Positions 1 to 7,278 of a stretch of 13,555 bases of DNA are shown here, piece after piece. Both the position numbers and the translations under genes were made by a program. The notes below the pieces were generated by a model, which worked only from the letters and a program-made list of their open reading frames with translations, searched no databases and was not told where the DNA came from. Numbering within the stretch: the stretch's first letter is position 1; every line of letters starts with the position of its first letter. Source of the stretch: CAKZRD01 sp038886595 (GTDB lineage: Archaea; Nanobdellota; Nanobdellia; Pacearchaeales; GW2011-AR1); NCBI GenBank assembly GCA_038886595.1, contig JAWALV010000012.1:1-13555 (forward strand), read 5' to 3'.

Positions 1-53
1 AACATATCTCATAAATATTTAAAAAAAATATATTTTTAAATTTTTCAAATAAA

Positions 54-62
54 TTTAAATAA
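54..62 (+). promoter_or_regulatory. TATA box of the pheST operon
   Basis: TTTAAATAA is centred 25 bp before the pheS ATG at 83. That spacing would place the transcription start at or next to the start codon, so the mRNA is probably leaderless. No Shine-Dalgarno sequence precedes the ATG. Confidence 0.55.
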
Positions 63-82
63 TACCTGTTCTAAAAAAAAAT

Positions 83-1591
83 ATGGATAAAAGAGAAATA
101 ATAGAGAAATTGTCCCCTTTAGAAAGAAAAGTTTTTCCATATGTTGAGAAGAATATTGATGAAATATGTGAAAAAACCCAGTTAGATAAAACATCTGTAT
201 TAAGAGCGTTGTCTCTCCTAAAATCAAAAGGAATAATTGAAATAAATGAAAAAGAAAAAAAATTTGTAGATTTGGGGTTAAATGGTGTTTTATATTCTAG
301 AAAAGGTCTTCCCGAAAGAGTTCTTCTTAAATATTTAGAAAAGAAAAAAGAAATAAGTATTGAGAAAAATGAAATTGAAGAACTTAACGAAAACGAATTT
401 AAAGTTGCTGTAGGTGTTTTGAAGAAAAAAGCTCTTGCTGAAATAAAAAATAAAAAGTTAATTTTAACAGCAAAAGAAAATGAGATTAACAAGAAATTTT
501 TAGAAGAAGAACTTATAGAAAAACTCCCTTTGGACATTGAATCATTAACTCCAGAACAAAAATTCGCGTTTGAAAACTTAAAAAACAGAAAAAACATAAT
601 AGAAATAAAAAATTTAAAGGAAATTTCTACTAAACTAACTGAACTTGGCAAATCTATTTCTTTAGATGATTTAAAAGAAGAACTTATTGAAAAGTTAACA
701 ACGAAAATGATTAAAACAGCATCTTGGAAAGGAAAAAAATTTAGAGCTTACGATATACACAGCCAAGTTCCAAAAATTTATGGTGGAAAAAGGCATTTTG
801 TAAATCAAGCAATTGATTACGCAAAAAAAATTTGGATAGAAATGGGCTTTAAAGAAATGACAGGCAATATTGTGACAACAAGTTTTTGGAATTTTGATGT
901 TCTATTCACTCCGCAAGACCATCCTGCGAGAGATGTTCAAGATACTTTCTTTATATCTAATATAAAGGGAAAACTTCCTGACAAAAAGTTAGTAGAAGAA
1001 GTCAAAAAAGCCCATGAAGGAAACTTAAAGCAAGGGAAAGGTTGGCAGGAAAGATGGGATGAGGAAAAGGCAAAAAAAGTTTGTTTAAGAACACACACTA
1101 CTTGTATTTCCTCTCAAACATTAAAAAAAATTGCTCAGAAAAAAGAATTTCCCGTAAAATATTTTGCAATAGGAAAATGTTTTAGGAATGAAACTGTTGA
1201 TTGGAGCCATGGTTTTGAATTCAATCAAACAGAAGGAATTGTCGTTGATGAAAATGCGAATTTCAAGCAACTTTTAGGATATCTAAAAGCATTCTTTGAA
1301 AAAATGGGCCACAAAAAGCTGAGATTCAGGCCTCATTATTTCCCTTATACAGAGCCATCTGTTGAAATTGATTCATGGAACGAAGAGAGAAAATGCTGGA
1401 TTGAAATAGGTGGAGCAGGAATGTTCAGACCAGAGGTTACAATCCCTTTTTTCGGAAAACACATACCTGTTTTGGCTTGGGGCCCAGGCTTTGATAGATT
1501 AATAATGAATTATTATGAAATAAAAGATTTAAGAGAGCTTTATAAAAACGATTTAAATAAATTAAGAGAAATGAAATTTTGGATGCTATGA
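83..1591 (+). CDS. pheS: Phenylalanyl-tRNA synthetase alpha subunit
   Basis: This 502-aa class II synthetase subunit charges tRNA-Phe in the cytoplasm as the catalytic half of an (alpha-beta)2 enzyme. Residues 1 to about 205 look like repeated small winged-helix modules, as in archaeal and eukaryotic PheS; the first (about 1-65) reads as a helix-turn-helix ending in SLLKSKGIIEI. The catalytic core follows: DHPARD at 279-284, motif 2 with FRNE at 367-370 and SHGFEFNQTEG at 375-385, and motif 3 GPGFDRL at 467-473. The length is normal for the archaeal family. The ATG at 83 gives a leaderless start behind a TATA box. The stop codon overlaps the pheT start (ATGA), so the two subunits are probably translationally coupled. 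No expected motif is missing. Confidence 0.97.
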   Translation: MDKREIIEKLSPLERKVFPYVEKNIDEICEKTQLDKTSVLRALSLLKSKGIIEINEKEKKFVDLGLNGVLYSRKGLPERVLLKYLEKKKEISIEKNEIEELNENEFKVAVGVLKKKALAEIKNKKLILTAKENEINKKFLEEELIEKLPLDIESLTPEQKFAFENLKNRKNIIEIKNLKEISTKLTELGKSISLDDLKEELIEKLTTKMIKTASWKGKKFRAYDIHSQVPKIYGGKRHFVNQAIDYAKKIWIEMGFKEMTGNIVTTSFWNFDVLFTPQDHPARDVQDTFFISNIKGKLPDKKLVEEVKKAHEGNLKQGKGWQERWDEEKAKKVCLRTHTTCISSQTLKKIAQKKEFPVKYFAIGKCFRNETVDWSHGFEFNQTEGIVVDENANFKQLLGYLKAFFEKMGHKKLRFRPHYFPYTEPSVEIDSWNEERKCWIEIGGAGMFRPEVTIPFFGKHIPVLAWGPGFDRLIMNYYEIKDLRELYKNDLNKLREMKFWML

Positions 1592-3234
1592 CAAACATCA
1601 CTTTAAATCGCAAAGAAGTTGAAAAACATTTAGGAAAGATTGACGAAGAATTACAAAACAGAATAATTTCAATAGGAATAGAAATAGAGGAATTAAATGA
1701 AAAAGAAATTGTTTTAGGAATAACTCCAAACAGACCAGATTTATTGTCTTTGCAAGGTTTTTTGAGAAACATGAATTTTTATCTAGGGAAAAAAAAGCCT
1801 TTTACTTATATTGCAAAAGAAAACAAAGAATATGAAGTCATTATAGAGAAATCTGTTAAAGAAGTAAGACCTTTCACAGCTTGTGCTGTTGCAAAAAATT
1901 TAAAGTTCAACGATGAAAAAATAAAAGAAATAATTAATATACAGGAAAAATTGCATTTAACCCTTGGAAGAAATAGAAGAAAAGTTGCAATAGGTATTTA
2001 TCCTTTGGAAAAAATAAAATTTCCAATAAGATTTTTAGCAAAAAAACCAAAAGAGATTGTTTTTAGGCCGCTTGAGTTTGATAAAGAAATAGACGGATTA
2101 AAAATTCTAAAAGAACATCCAACTGGAAAAGAATACTCTCATTTGCTAGAAGGAAAAGAAGTTTTTCCTATTTTCGAAGACGCAAACAGGAAAATTTTAA
2201 GCATGCCTCCGATAATAAATTCTCATGAAATAGGAAAAATTACTAATGAAACAAAAGATATCTTTATAGAATGTTCTGGATTTAACCCACACTATCTTGG
2301 TAAAGTTCTTAATATAATTTGTTGTGCCTTAATAGATATGGGAGCAGAAATTTACAAAGTAAAAATAAAGAAAGGATGGTTTAGTTATTATACACCGGAT
2401 TTCTCAGAAGAAAGGATAGAATTTACTCTAGAACAGATAAATAACACAATTGGTTTAAACTTAAAAGAAAAAGAAATAGAAAAATTACTTCAAAAGATGG
2501 GGATAAAAACAGAAAAAACAAAAAAAAATTTCTTTGCACTTATTCCTCCTTATAGAGTTGATATATTAAATTGGAGCGATGTTGCAGAAGAAGTTGCTAT
2601 AGCTTACGGTTATGAAAATATTGGTTTTGAAATACCCTCTATTTCTAATATTGCAGAAGAAGACAAAAGTTATGTTATGAAAAGAAAATTAGGAGAAATA
2701 TTAAACGGCCTTGGTTTTTTAGAATGTTCTTCTTTACATTTAAACACAAAAGAAGAAATTAAAAAAATGAACTATCAATTTAAAGATTTTATTGAAATTG
2801 AAAATTCAAAAACAGAGTACAGTACTTTAAGAATTGATTTGATGACAAATATTCTTAAAATATTTTCTGAAAATTCTGACTCGCAATATCCACAAAAAAT
2901 TTTTGAAATTGGACCTGTTTTCTCCCTAGATAATAATGAAGAAACAGGAATAAAGGAAAAACAAAATTTAGCAATTGCTATATGCGACAATGAAACAAAT
3001 TTTACTGAAATTAAAAGGGTTTTAGATTATTTGTTTAAAATGATTGACAAAAAATACTTATTAAAAGAAACTGAAAATTCCAATTTTATTTTAGGAAGAG
3101 TTGGAAAGATAATTGTAGATGAAAAAGAAATTGGTTTTATCGGAGAAATTGCACCAAGAGTTTTAAAGAATTGGAAAATAAATTTTCCAGTTACTGCTTT
3201 GGAAATTTGCATAAATGATTTTTTATTTAATTAA
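1588..3234 (+). CDS. pheT: Phenylalanyl-tRNA synthetase beta subunit
   Basis: This is the 548-aa non-catalytic PheRS subunit of the short archaeal/eukaryotic kind, lacking the bacterial tRNA-binding and anticodon-binding extensions. Visible regions are an N-terminal B1-like part (about 1-85); the B3/B4 editing region (about 90-235) with GRNRRKVAIGIYPL at 127-140 and MPPIINSHEIG at 206-216; a B5 domain ending in IPPYRVDILNWSDVAEE at 319-335; and a degenerate class II core to the C terminus. I chose the ATG at 1588, which overlaps the pheS TGA by four bases and gives MTNITLN, a typical archaeal PheT beginning. An in-frame TTG at 1579 would add three residues but has no support. The 3' end overlaps the convergent gene on the other strand by eight bases. 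Confidence 0.95.
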   Translation: MTNITLNRKEVEKHLGKIDEELQNRIISIGIEIEELNEKEIVLGITPNRPDLLSLQGFLRNMNFYLGKKKPFTYIAKENKEYEVIIEKSVKEVRPFTACAVAKNLKFNDEKIKEIINIQEKLHLTLGRNRRKVAIGIYPLEKIKFPIRFLAKKPKEIVFRPLEFDKEIDGLKILKEHPTGKEYSHLLEGKEVFPIFEDANRKILSMPPIINSHEIGKITNETKDIFIECSGFNPHYLGKVLNIICCALIDMGAEIYKVKIKKGWFSYYTPDFSEERIEFTLEQINNTIGLNLKEKEIEKLLQKMGIKTEKTKKNFFALIPPYRVDILNWSDVAEEVAIAYGYENIGFEIPSISNIAEEDKSYVMKRKLGEILNGLGFLECSSLHLNTKEEIKKMNYQFKDFIEIENSKTEYSTLRIDLMTNILKIFSENSDSQYPQKIFEIGPVFSLDNNEETGIKEKQNLAIAICDNETNFTEIKRVLDYLFKMIDKKYLLKETENSNFILGRVGKIIVDEKEIGFIGEIAPRVLKNWKINFPVTALEICINDFLFN

Positions 3235-3772
3235 AAGCTTTTTCTCTTAAAAAATGCTCCCAACTTTCGAAGTGTTCTGCTATTGATTCTTCACCTATAA
3301 TTTCAAAAGTTTTTCTTCCTAATTCTCTATAAAAATAAGGATGTGGTGCTCCTCTTCTTTTATAGAGAGAGTCTAGTGCTTCATAAAAAAAAGATAAGGA
3401 AAACAAACAACGAGAAGCAAAATCTTCCCCGACAAAATTATAATCTCTTATTATTAACTTCTTGTCTTTTTTCAAATTATAAACTTTTTCTAAAAAATCA
3501 ACAGATAAAGGCAAAAATCTTCCTTTATAATTAAAATATTTTTTAAAAAAATTAGCTATTTTGAAAGATTCGTATTCGTCTGCAAAATCTACTCTTGAAA
3601 ATATTAATTTAATAAAATCGTCATCAATAGGCAAAACAATTTTTTTATCTGATGTAAATTTTTCTAGAATTATTAAAGGTAAAATTTTTTTAAAATCAGT
3701 GTCTTCAAATAAATAATCAATCGATCTTTTACTTTTTTCTCCAAATAATAGGTAAAGATTATCTTTCTTCAT
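3227..3772 (-). CDS. Hypothetical protein, 181 aa
   Basis: I do not recognise this protein. It is soluble-looking, has no signal peptide or convincing membrane helix, and is rich in F, K, E and D. The N-terminal half alternates charged and hydrophobic stretches. The C-terminal third (about 135-175) has an ordered, aromatic-rich look with YKRRGAPHPYFYRELG at 137-152 and HFESWEHFL at 167-175, which suggests a defined fold. The only cysteine is Cys122. It is transcribed away from the thioredoxin-like gene across a 92-bp divergent promoter region and converges on pheT with an 8-base overlap. A TATA-like element lies about 24 bp before its ATG. Codon use matches its neighbours, so I regard it as real, but I can assign no function. 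Confidence 0.75.
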   Translation of the reverse strand: MKKDNLYLLFGEKSKRSIDYLFEDTDFKKILPLIILEKFTSDKKIVLPIDDDFIKLIFSRVDFADEYESFKIANFFKKYFNYKGRFLPLSVDFLEKVYNLKKDKKLIIRDYNFVGEDFASRCLFSLSFFYEALDSLYKRRGAPHPYFYRELGRKTFEIIGEESIAEHFESWEHFLREKAFN

Positions 3773-3789
3773 AAAATATGATATTAAAA

Positions 3790-3801
3790 TATATTAAAAA
3801 A
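3790..3801 (-). promoter_or_regulatory. TATA-like element of the 181-aa gene
   Basis: On the minus strand this reads TTTTTTAATATA, centred about 24 bp before the ATG at 3772. The surrounding 92-bp divergent region is almost entirely A and T, so the exact box is uncertain. Confidence 0.35.
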
Positions 3802-3835
3802 CATTATTGTAAATAAAAAACAATATTTCCAAAGA

Positions 3836-3843
3836 TTTAAAAA
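3836..3843 (+). promoter_or_regulatory. TATA box of the thioredoxin-like gene
   Basis: TTTAAAAA is centred 25 bp before the ATG at 3865, within the 14-mer CAAAGATTTAAAAA (3830-3843). The same 14-mer occurs upstream of psmB at 4628-4641. The purine-rich CAAAGA preceding the TATA could act as the BRE. Confidence 0.55.
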
Positions 3844-3864
3844 GGTTGTTTTTTTAATTGTTTT

Positions 3865-4611
3865 ATGGTTAAAAAGAAAGAAAAAACAGAAGAAAAAGTA
3901 GAAAAAAATAATTTTGATTTAAGAAAAATAAATATTTGGGTAGTTTCCACAATAGCATTATCTTTACTTTTAGTGGTGCTGATATGGGCCAATTTAGGTT
4001 TTGGAGGAAATAAAATATCTAAACAAGAAGCTGGAGAAATTCTAAAAGAATTTGCATCATTACAAGGAGCTAATATTGAAATAAAAGATATAAAAGAAAC
4101 TAGTGGTTTATATGAAGTAAATTTTATTTTTATGGGACAAGAGGGAAAATATTATGTTTCAAAAGACGGTAAATATGTTGGTAGCATGATTGAGTTTAAA
4201 GAAATAAAAGAAAGTTTTACAGAACAAGCAATAAAAGAAACACAGAAACAACAAACAATTGAAGCAGGATATTCGGAAGAAGATTTAAAAAAACTAGAAG
4301 AATTTAATAAGTGTTTAAGTCAAAAAGGAGTTAAAATTTATGGAGCAAATTGGTGCGGGTGGACTCAAAGATGGGTTTCAACATTGGGAGGAAGCAAAGC
4401 AGTTTCACCAATTTATGTTGAATGTACTGAAAATGAAAATTTATGTAATTCAGAAAACATAAGAGGTTATCCTACAACAAAAATAAATGGAAAAGAATAC
4501 TCTGGACCTAGAACAATAGAAGCGATAGGTAAAGAGGTTGGTTGTCCAATTCCAAACTTAACAGGAGAAATATCAAGCATTAATTCACAAAATACTGTAT
4601 CTCAATGTTAA
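3865..4611 (+). CDS. Membrane-anchored thioredoxin-fold protein with CGWT active site
   Basis: This 248-aa protein has a lysine-rich N terminus, one membrane helix (about 23-43) and an outer domain. A PepSY/DsbC-N-like stretch (about 50-112) is followed by a charged linker and a thioredoxin fold from about 145. The fold shows FNKCLSQKGVKIYGANWC at 147-164, a cis-proline loop GYPT at 201-204 and INGKEYSG at 207-214. The arrangement resembles the VKOR/DsbA-associated thioredoxins common in DPANN and bacteria, which carry WCPHC. Here the motif is W-C164-G-W-T167, so the resolving cysteine is replaced by threonine. Other cysteines are at 150, 187, 194, 227 and 248. The fold and membrane topology are well supported. 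Whether it acts as a monothiol reductase, an isomerase or a binding protein is not visible. It has its own promoter and no partner gene adjoins it. Confidence 0.85.
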   Translation: MVKKKEKTEEKVEKNNFDLRKINIWVVSTIALSLLLVVLIWANLGFGGNKISKQEAGEILKEFASLQGANIEIKDIKETSGLYEVNFIFMGQEGKYYVSKDGKYVGSMIEFKEIKESFTEQAIKETQKQQTIEAGYSEEDLKKLEEFNKCLSQKGVKIYGANWCGWTQRWVSTLGGSKAVSPIYVECTENENLCNSENIRGYPTTKINGKEYSGPRTIEAIGKEVGCPIPNLTGEISSINSQNTVSQC

Positions 4612-4627
4612 GGTAATTACAAAAAAA

Positions 4628-4657
4628 CAAAGATTTAAAAATATAAAATTATAAATA
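4628..4657 (+). promoter_or_regulatory. psmB promoter region
   Basis: Two candidate TATA elements lie in the 64-bp gap before psmB. CAAAGATTTAAAAA (4628-4641) is identical to the element before the thioredoxin-like gene and would give a leader of roughly 14 nt. TATAAATA (4650-4657), centred 22-23 bp before the ATG at 4676, would give a leaderless mRNA. I cannot tell which is used. This promoter probably also drives aCPSF1. Confidence 0.45.
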
Positions 4658-4675
4658 AATTCATTCTTATTTCTC

Positions 4676-5341
4676 ATGGAAGAAGAGTTAAAAAATTCCG
4701 TTTTGAAAACAGGTACAAGTATAGTAGGAATTGTTTGTAAAGAAGGGATAGTATTAGCAGGAGATAGAAAAGTAACTGCTGGAGGAAGAATAATAATAAA
4801 TAAAAATACAAAAAAAGTTGTCCAAATAAATGACTATTTGGTTTTAGCTGCAACTGGAACTGCTTCGGACATAGAAATGATTAGAAAAATATGTGCTGCT
4901 GAATTAAAAATAAAAGAATTAAGAGATAAAAAAAGACCTAGTGTAAAAGAAGCTGCAAATTTAATAGCGATGATTGCTTATAGAAATATAAGACAGCCAT
5001 CAATGATACCTTTTATTGCAGGAACATTGATAGCAGGTTTTAATGAAGACGGAACAACAGAACTCTACACAATAGAACCTGCTGGGAGCGCTTTAAAAGT
5101 TGAGGATTATGACGCAAATTTTTCTTCTGGAATGCCTTACATTTTGGGTTTATTGGAGAGACAATATAAAAAAAATATTTCAATAGAAGAAGGAGTAAAA
5201 CTTGCTGTAGAATCAATAAAAGCGGCCTCAGAAAGAGATACTGGTTCTGGATATGGTGTTGACGTTTTTGTAATAACAAAAAATTCAATAAAACAGGTTT
5301 CAAAACAAAAAGCTTCTTTTGAATATAAAGAAGAAAACTAG
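4676..5341 (+). CDS. psmB: 20S proteasome beta subunit
   Basis: This is the proteolytic subunit of the archaeal 20S proteasome, an N-terminal threonine hydrolase of the cytoplasm. The 221-aa precursor has a short 13-residue propeptide ending at the cleavage site G13/T14. Mature Thr1 (T14) is followed by Asp17 (D30, in LAGDRK) and Lys33 (K46), the expected catalytic residues. The conserved Ser (S151 in FSSGMP) and Asp (D188 in ERDTGSGYG) are also present, so the subunit should be active and self-processing. The length is normal. The aCPSF1 gene starts six bases after its stop, so the two are probably cotranscribed. I recall this pairing from other archaea. The alpha subunit is not in the window. 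Confidence 0.97.
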   Translation: MEEELKNSVLKTGTSIVGIVCKEGIVLAGDRKVTAGGRIIINKNTKKVVQINDYLVLAATGTASDIEMIRKICAAELKIKELRDKKRPSVKEAANLIAMIAYRNIRQPSMIPFIAGTLIAGFNEDGTTELYTIEPAGSALKVEDYDANFSSGMPYILGLLERQYKKNISIEEGVKLAVESIKAASERDTGSGYGVDVFVITKNSIKQVSKQKASFEYKEEN

Positions 5342-5347
5342 TTTTTA

Positions 5348-7240
5348 ATGGGAGATATTCTAAAAGCTTTGGAAGATGAATTGCCAAAAGGTGTTGTTGA
5401 AAACACTCTTTTTGAAGGCGCTAACATAGTTATTTATACAAAAGACAAAAACTTTTTTCTAGAAGGCGAAACAAAAATAAGAGAAATTGTTAATAAATTA
5501 AAAAAAAGAATAGAATTGAGAGCATCAGAAGAAATCTTAACAAAACAAGAAAAAGCTGAAGAAGAAATTAAAAAGATAATTCCAGAGGATGCAGAAATAA
5601 CACAAATAATTTTTGATATTCAAAGAAGTGTTGTCATAATAGAAGCTAAAAAACCAGGTAGCGTAATAGGAAAAAATGGTGAAATTTTGAAAGAAATAAA
5701 AAATAAAACTTTTTGGTTCCCTGTTGTTCAAAGAAGTCCATCTATAAAATCAAAAATAACAGAGAGTATACGTTCTGTTTTATATGCAAATAACAACCAA
5801 AGAAAAAAATTTCTTAATGATATCGGCAAAAAAATCTATAAAGAATGGGATCCTTCAAAAGTTGATGAATGGGTAAGATTGACTTTTTTAGGTAGTGGAA
5901 GGCAAGTGGGAAGAAGCTCTCTTCTTCTTCAAACTCCTCAGACAAAAATTCTAATTGATTGTGGAATAGATGTATCAGCTCAAAACTCTGATAGATTTCC
6001 AATTTTTAACGCTCCAGAATTTGATATAAATGAACTAGATGCCATTGTAATCTCACATGCACATTTAGACCATACGGGACTTCTACCATATTTATTTAAA
6101 ATGGGTTATAGAGGACCAGTATATATGACAACACCGACAAGAGATTTAGCTGCTTTGTTGGCATTAGATCTAATAGGGGTATCATATAAGCAAGCAAATA
6201 CCCCTTTATTTTCAGTTTCAGATGTTTCTGAAATGGTAAAACATTCTATTTGTTTAAATTTTAATGAGGTTACAGATATAGCTCCAGATGTAAGAATAAC
6301 TTTCTACAACTCTGGCCATACTTTAGGTAGTGCGATGGTTCATTTTAACATAGGAAACGGATTACACAATTTTGTTTATACAGGAGATTTAAAATTCGGA
6401 AAAACAAGATTGCTTGACCCTGCAATAACCCGTTTTCCTAGAGTTGAAACATTATTAATAGAATCTACTTATGGGGCAAAGGAAAACATCTTTCCATCTA
6501 GAAGAGAAACAGAAGAAGAACTAGTTAATTTTATAAAAAAGATTATTTTGAGGGGAGGAAAAGTCTTAATACCAGAACTAGGACTAGGAAGAGCTCAAGA
6601 AACAATGTTGGTTCTATATGATTCAATAAATCAAGGAAAAATAGATAAAATACCTATTTACATTGATGGAATGATATGGGATATCAATGCCATTCATACA
6701 GTTTATCCTGAATTCCTTTCCCGTAGTGTTATGGATTCTATTTTTCAAGAAAATAATCCTTTCTTATCAGATATATTTAAACAAGTAGGATCCGCTCAAG
6801 AAAGAAAAAAAGTCATAGAAGAACCAACCCCTTCTGTAATTCTAGCAACTTCTGGAATGTTGGTTGGCGGTGCTTCTGTAGAGTATTTCAGAGAATTGGC
6901 TGACAATGAAAAGAATGGTATTTGTTTTGTATGTTATCAAGGAGCAGGTTCTTTAGGAAGACAAGTTCAAGAAGGTTTAAAAGAAACAAATTTTAATGTA
7001 GATGGAAAAGAAGAAAAAGTTCCTATAAAATTAGAGGTAAAAACAATAGAAGGATTCTCTGCGCATAGTTCAAGAAGTGAATTAATGGCTTTTATTTCAA
7101 AAATAACTCCAAAACCTAAAAAAATAATAATAAATCATGGAGAACAAACAAGAAGTCTTGATCTAGCCTCATCAATATATAGGACTTTCAAAATAGAAAC
7201 AATAGTACCAAGAAATTTAGACGCTATTAGATTAAGATAA
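5348..7240 (+). CDS. aCPSF1/FttA: KH-domain beta-CASP ribonuclease and transcription termination factor
   Basis: This 630-aa protein is the archaeal CPSF73-like factor. In methanogens and Thermococcus the family cleaves RNA at U-rich sites and terminates transcription behind RNA polymerase. Residues 1 to about 150 hold two KH-like domains; the second has the GKNG loop (108-111, in SVIGKNGEIL), the first is degenerate. The metallo-beta-lactamase core follows, with SHAHLDHTG at 236-244 (H237, H239, D241, H242), H324 in NSGHTLGS and D347 in YTGD. The beta-CASP part has E372 (IESTYG), GRAQETMLVL at 414-423, H573 in GFSAHS and H597 in INHGEQ. All metal ligands are present, so it should be an active nuclease. 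The full KH module separates it from the KH-less paralogues and from RNase J. No Shine-Dalgarno lies in the 6-base gap after psmB. Confidence 0.95.
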   Translation: MGDILKALEDELPKGVVENTLFEGANIVIYTKDKNFFLEGETKIREIVNKLKKRIELRASEEILTKQEKAEEEIKKIIPEDAEITQIIFDIQRSVVIIEAKKPGSVIGKNGEILKEIKNKTFWFPVVQRSPSIKSKITESIRSVLYANNNQRKKFLNDIGKKIYKEWDPSKVDEWVRLTFLGSGRQVGRSSLLLQTPQTKILIDCGIDVSAQNSDRFPIFNAPEFDINELDAIVISHAHLDHTGLLPYLFKMGYRGPVYMTTPTRDLAALLALDLIGVSYKQANTPLFSVSDVSEMVKHSICLNFNEVTDIAPDVRITFYNSGHTLGSAMVHFNIGNGLHNFVYTGDLKFGKTRLLDPAITRFPRVETLLIESTYGAKENIFPSRRETEEELVNFIKKIILRGGKVLIPELGLGRAQETMLVLYDSINQGKIDKIPIYIDGMIWDINAIHTVYPEFLSRSVMDSIFQENNPFLSDIFKQVGSAQERKKVIEEPTPSVILATSGMLVGGASVEYFRELADNEKNGICFVCYQGAGSLGRQVQEGLKETNFNVDGKEEKVPIKLEVKTIEGFSAHSSRSELMAFISKITPKPKKIIINHGEQTRSLDLASSIYRTFKIETIVPRNLDAIRLR

Positions 7241-7248
7241 ATAAATAA

Positions 7249-7258
7249 TTTTTTAAAG
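7249..7258 (+). promoter_or_regulatory. TATA-like element of valS
   Basis: TTTTTTAAAG is centred about 25 bp before the valS ATG in the 38-bp gap after aCPSF1. The T6 run could also serve as an upstream 3' end signal, so a separate promoter is likely but not certain. Confidence 0.4.
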
Positions 7259-7278
7259 AAAAAATTTTATTTTAAATT

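Noticed and set aside
1..82. RNA gene or regulatory element upstream of pheS
   Set aside because: The stretch is nearly pure A/T with only the TATA box recognisable; no tRNA-like or riboswitch-like pattern, and no T-box (which is bacterial).
55..651. Long open frame on the minus strand opposite pheS
   Set aside because: It is antisense to a well-supported gene, its translation is a monotonous S/F-rich string from complementary A/T codons, and it shows no domain.
1579..1590. TTG at 1579 as the pheT start
   Set aside because: The ATG at 1588 forms the ATGA overlap with the pheS stop and gives a family-typical N terminus.
3773..3864. Inverted repeats and operator sites in the divergent promoter region
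   Set aside because: Apparent ATATTAAAATATATT symmetry is what AT-rich sequence produces by chance; no G/C-containing palindrome supports an operator.
5348..7240. RNase J or generic metallo-beta-lactamase
   Set aside because: The two N-terminal KH-like domains and the beta-CASP motif set identify aCPSF1.
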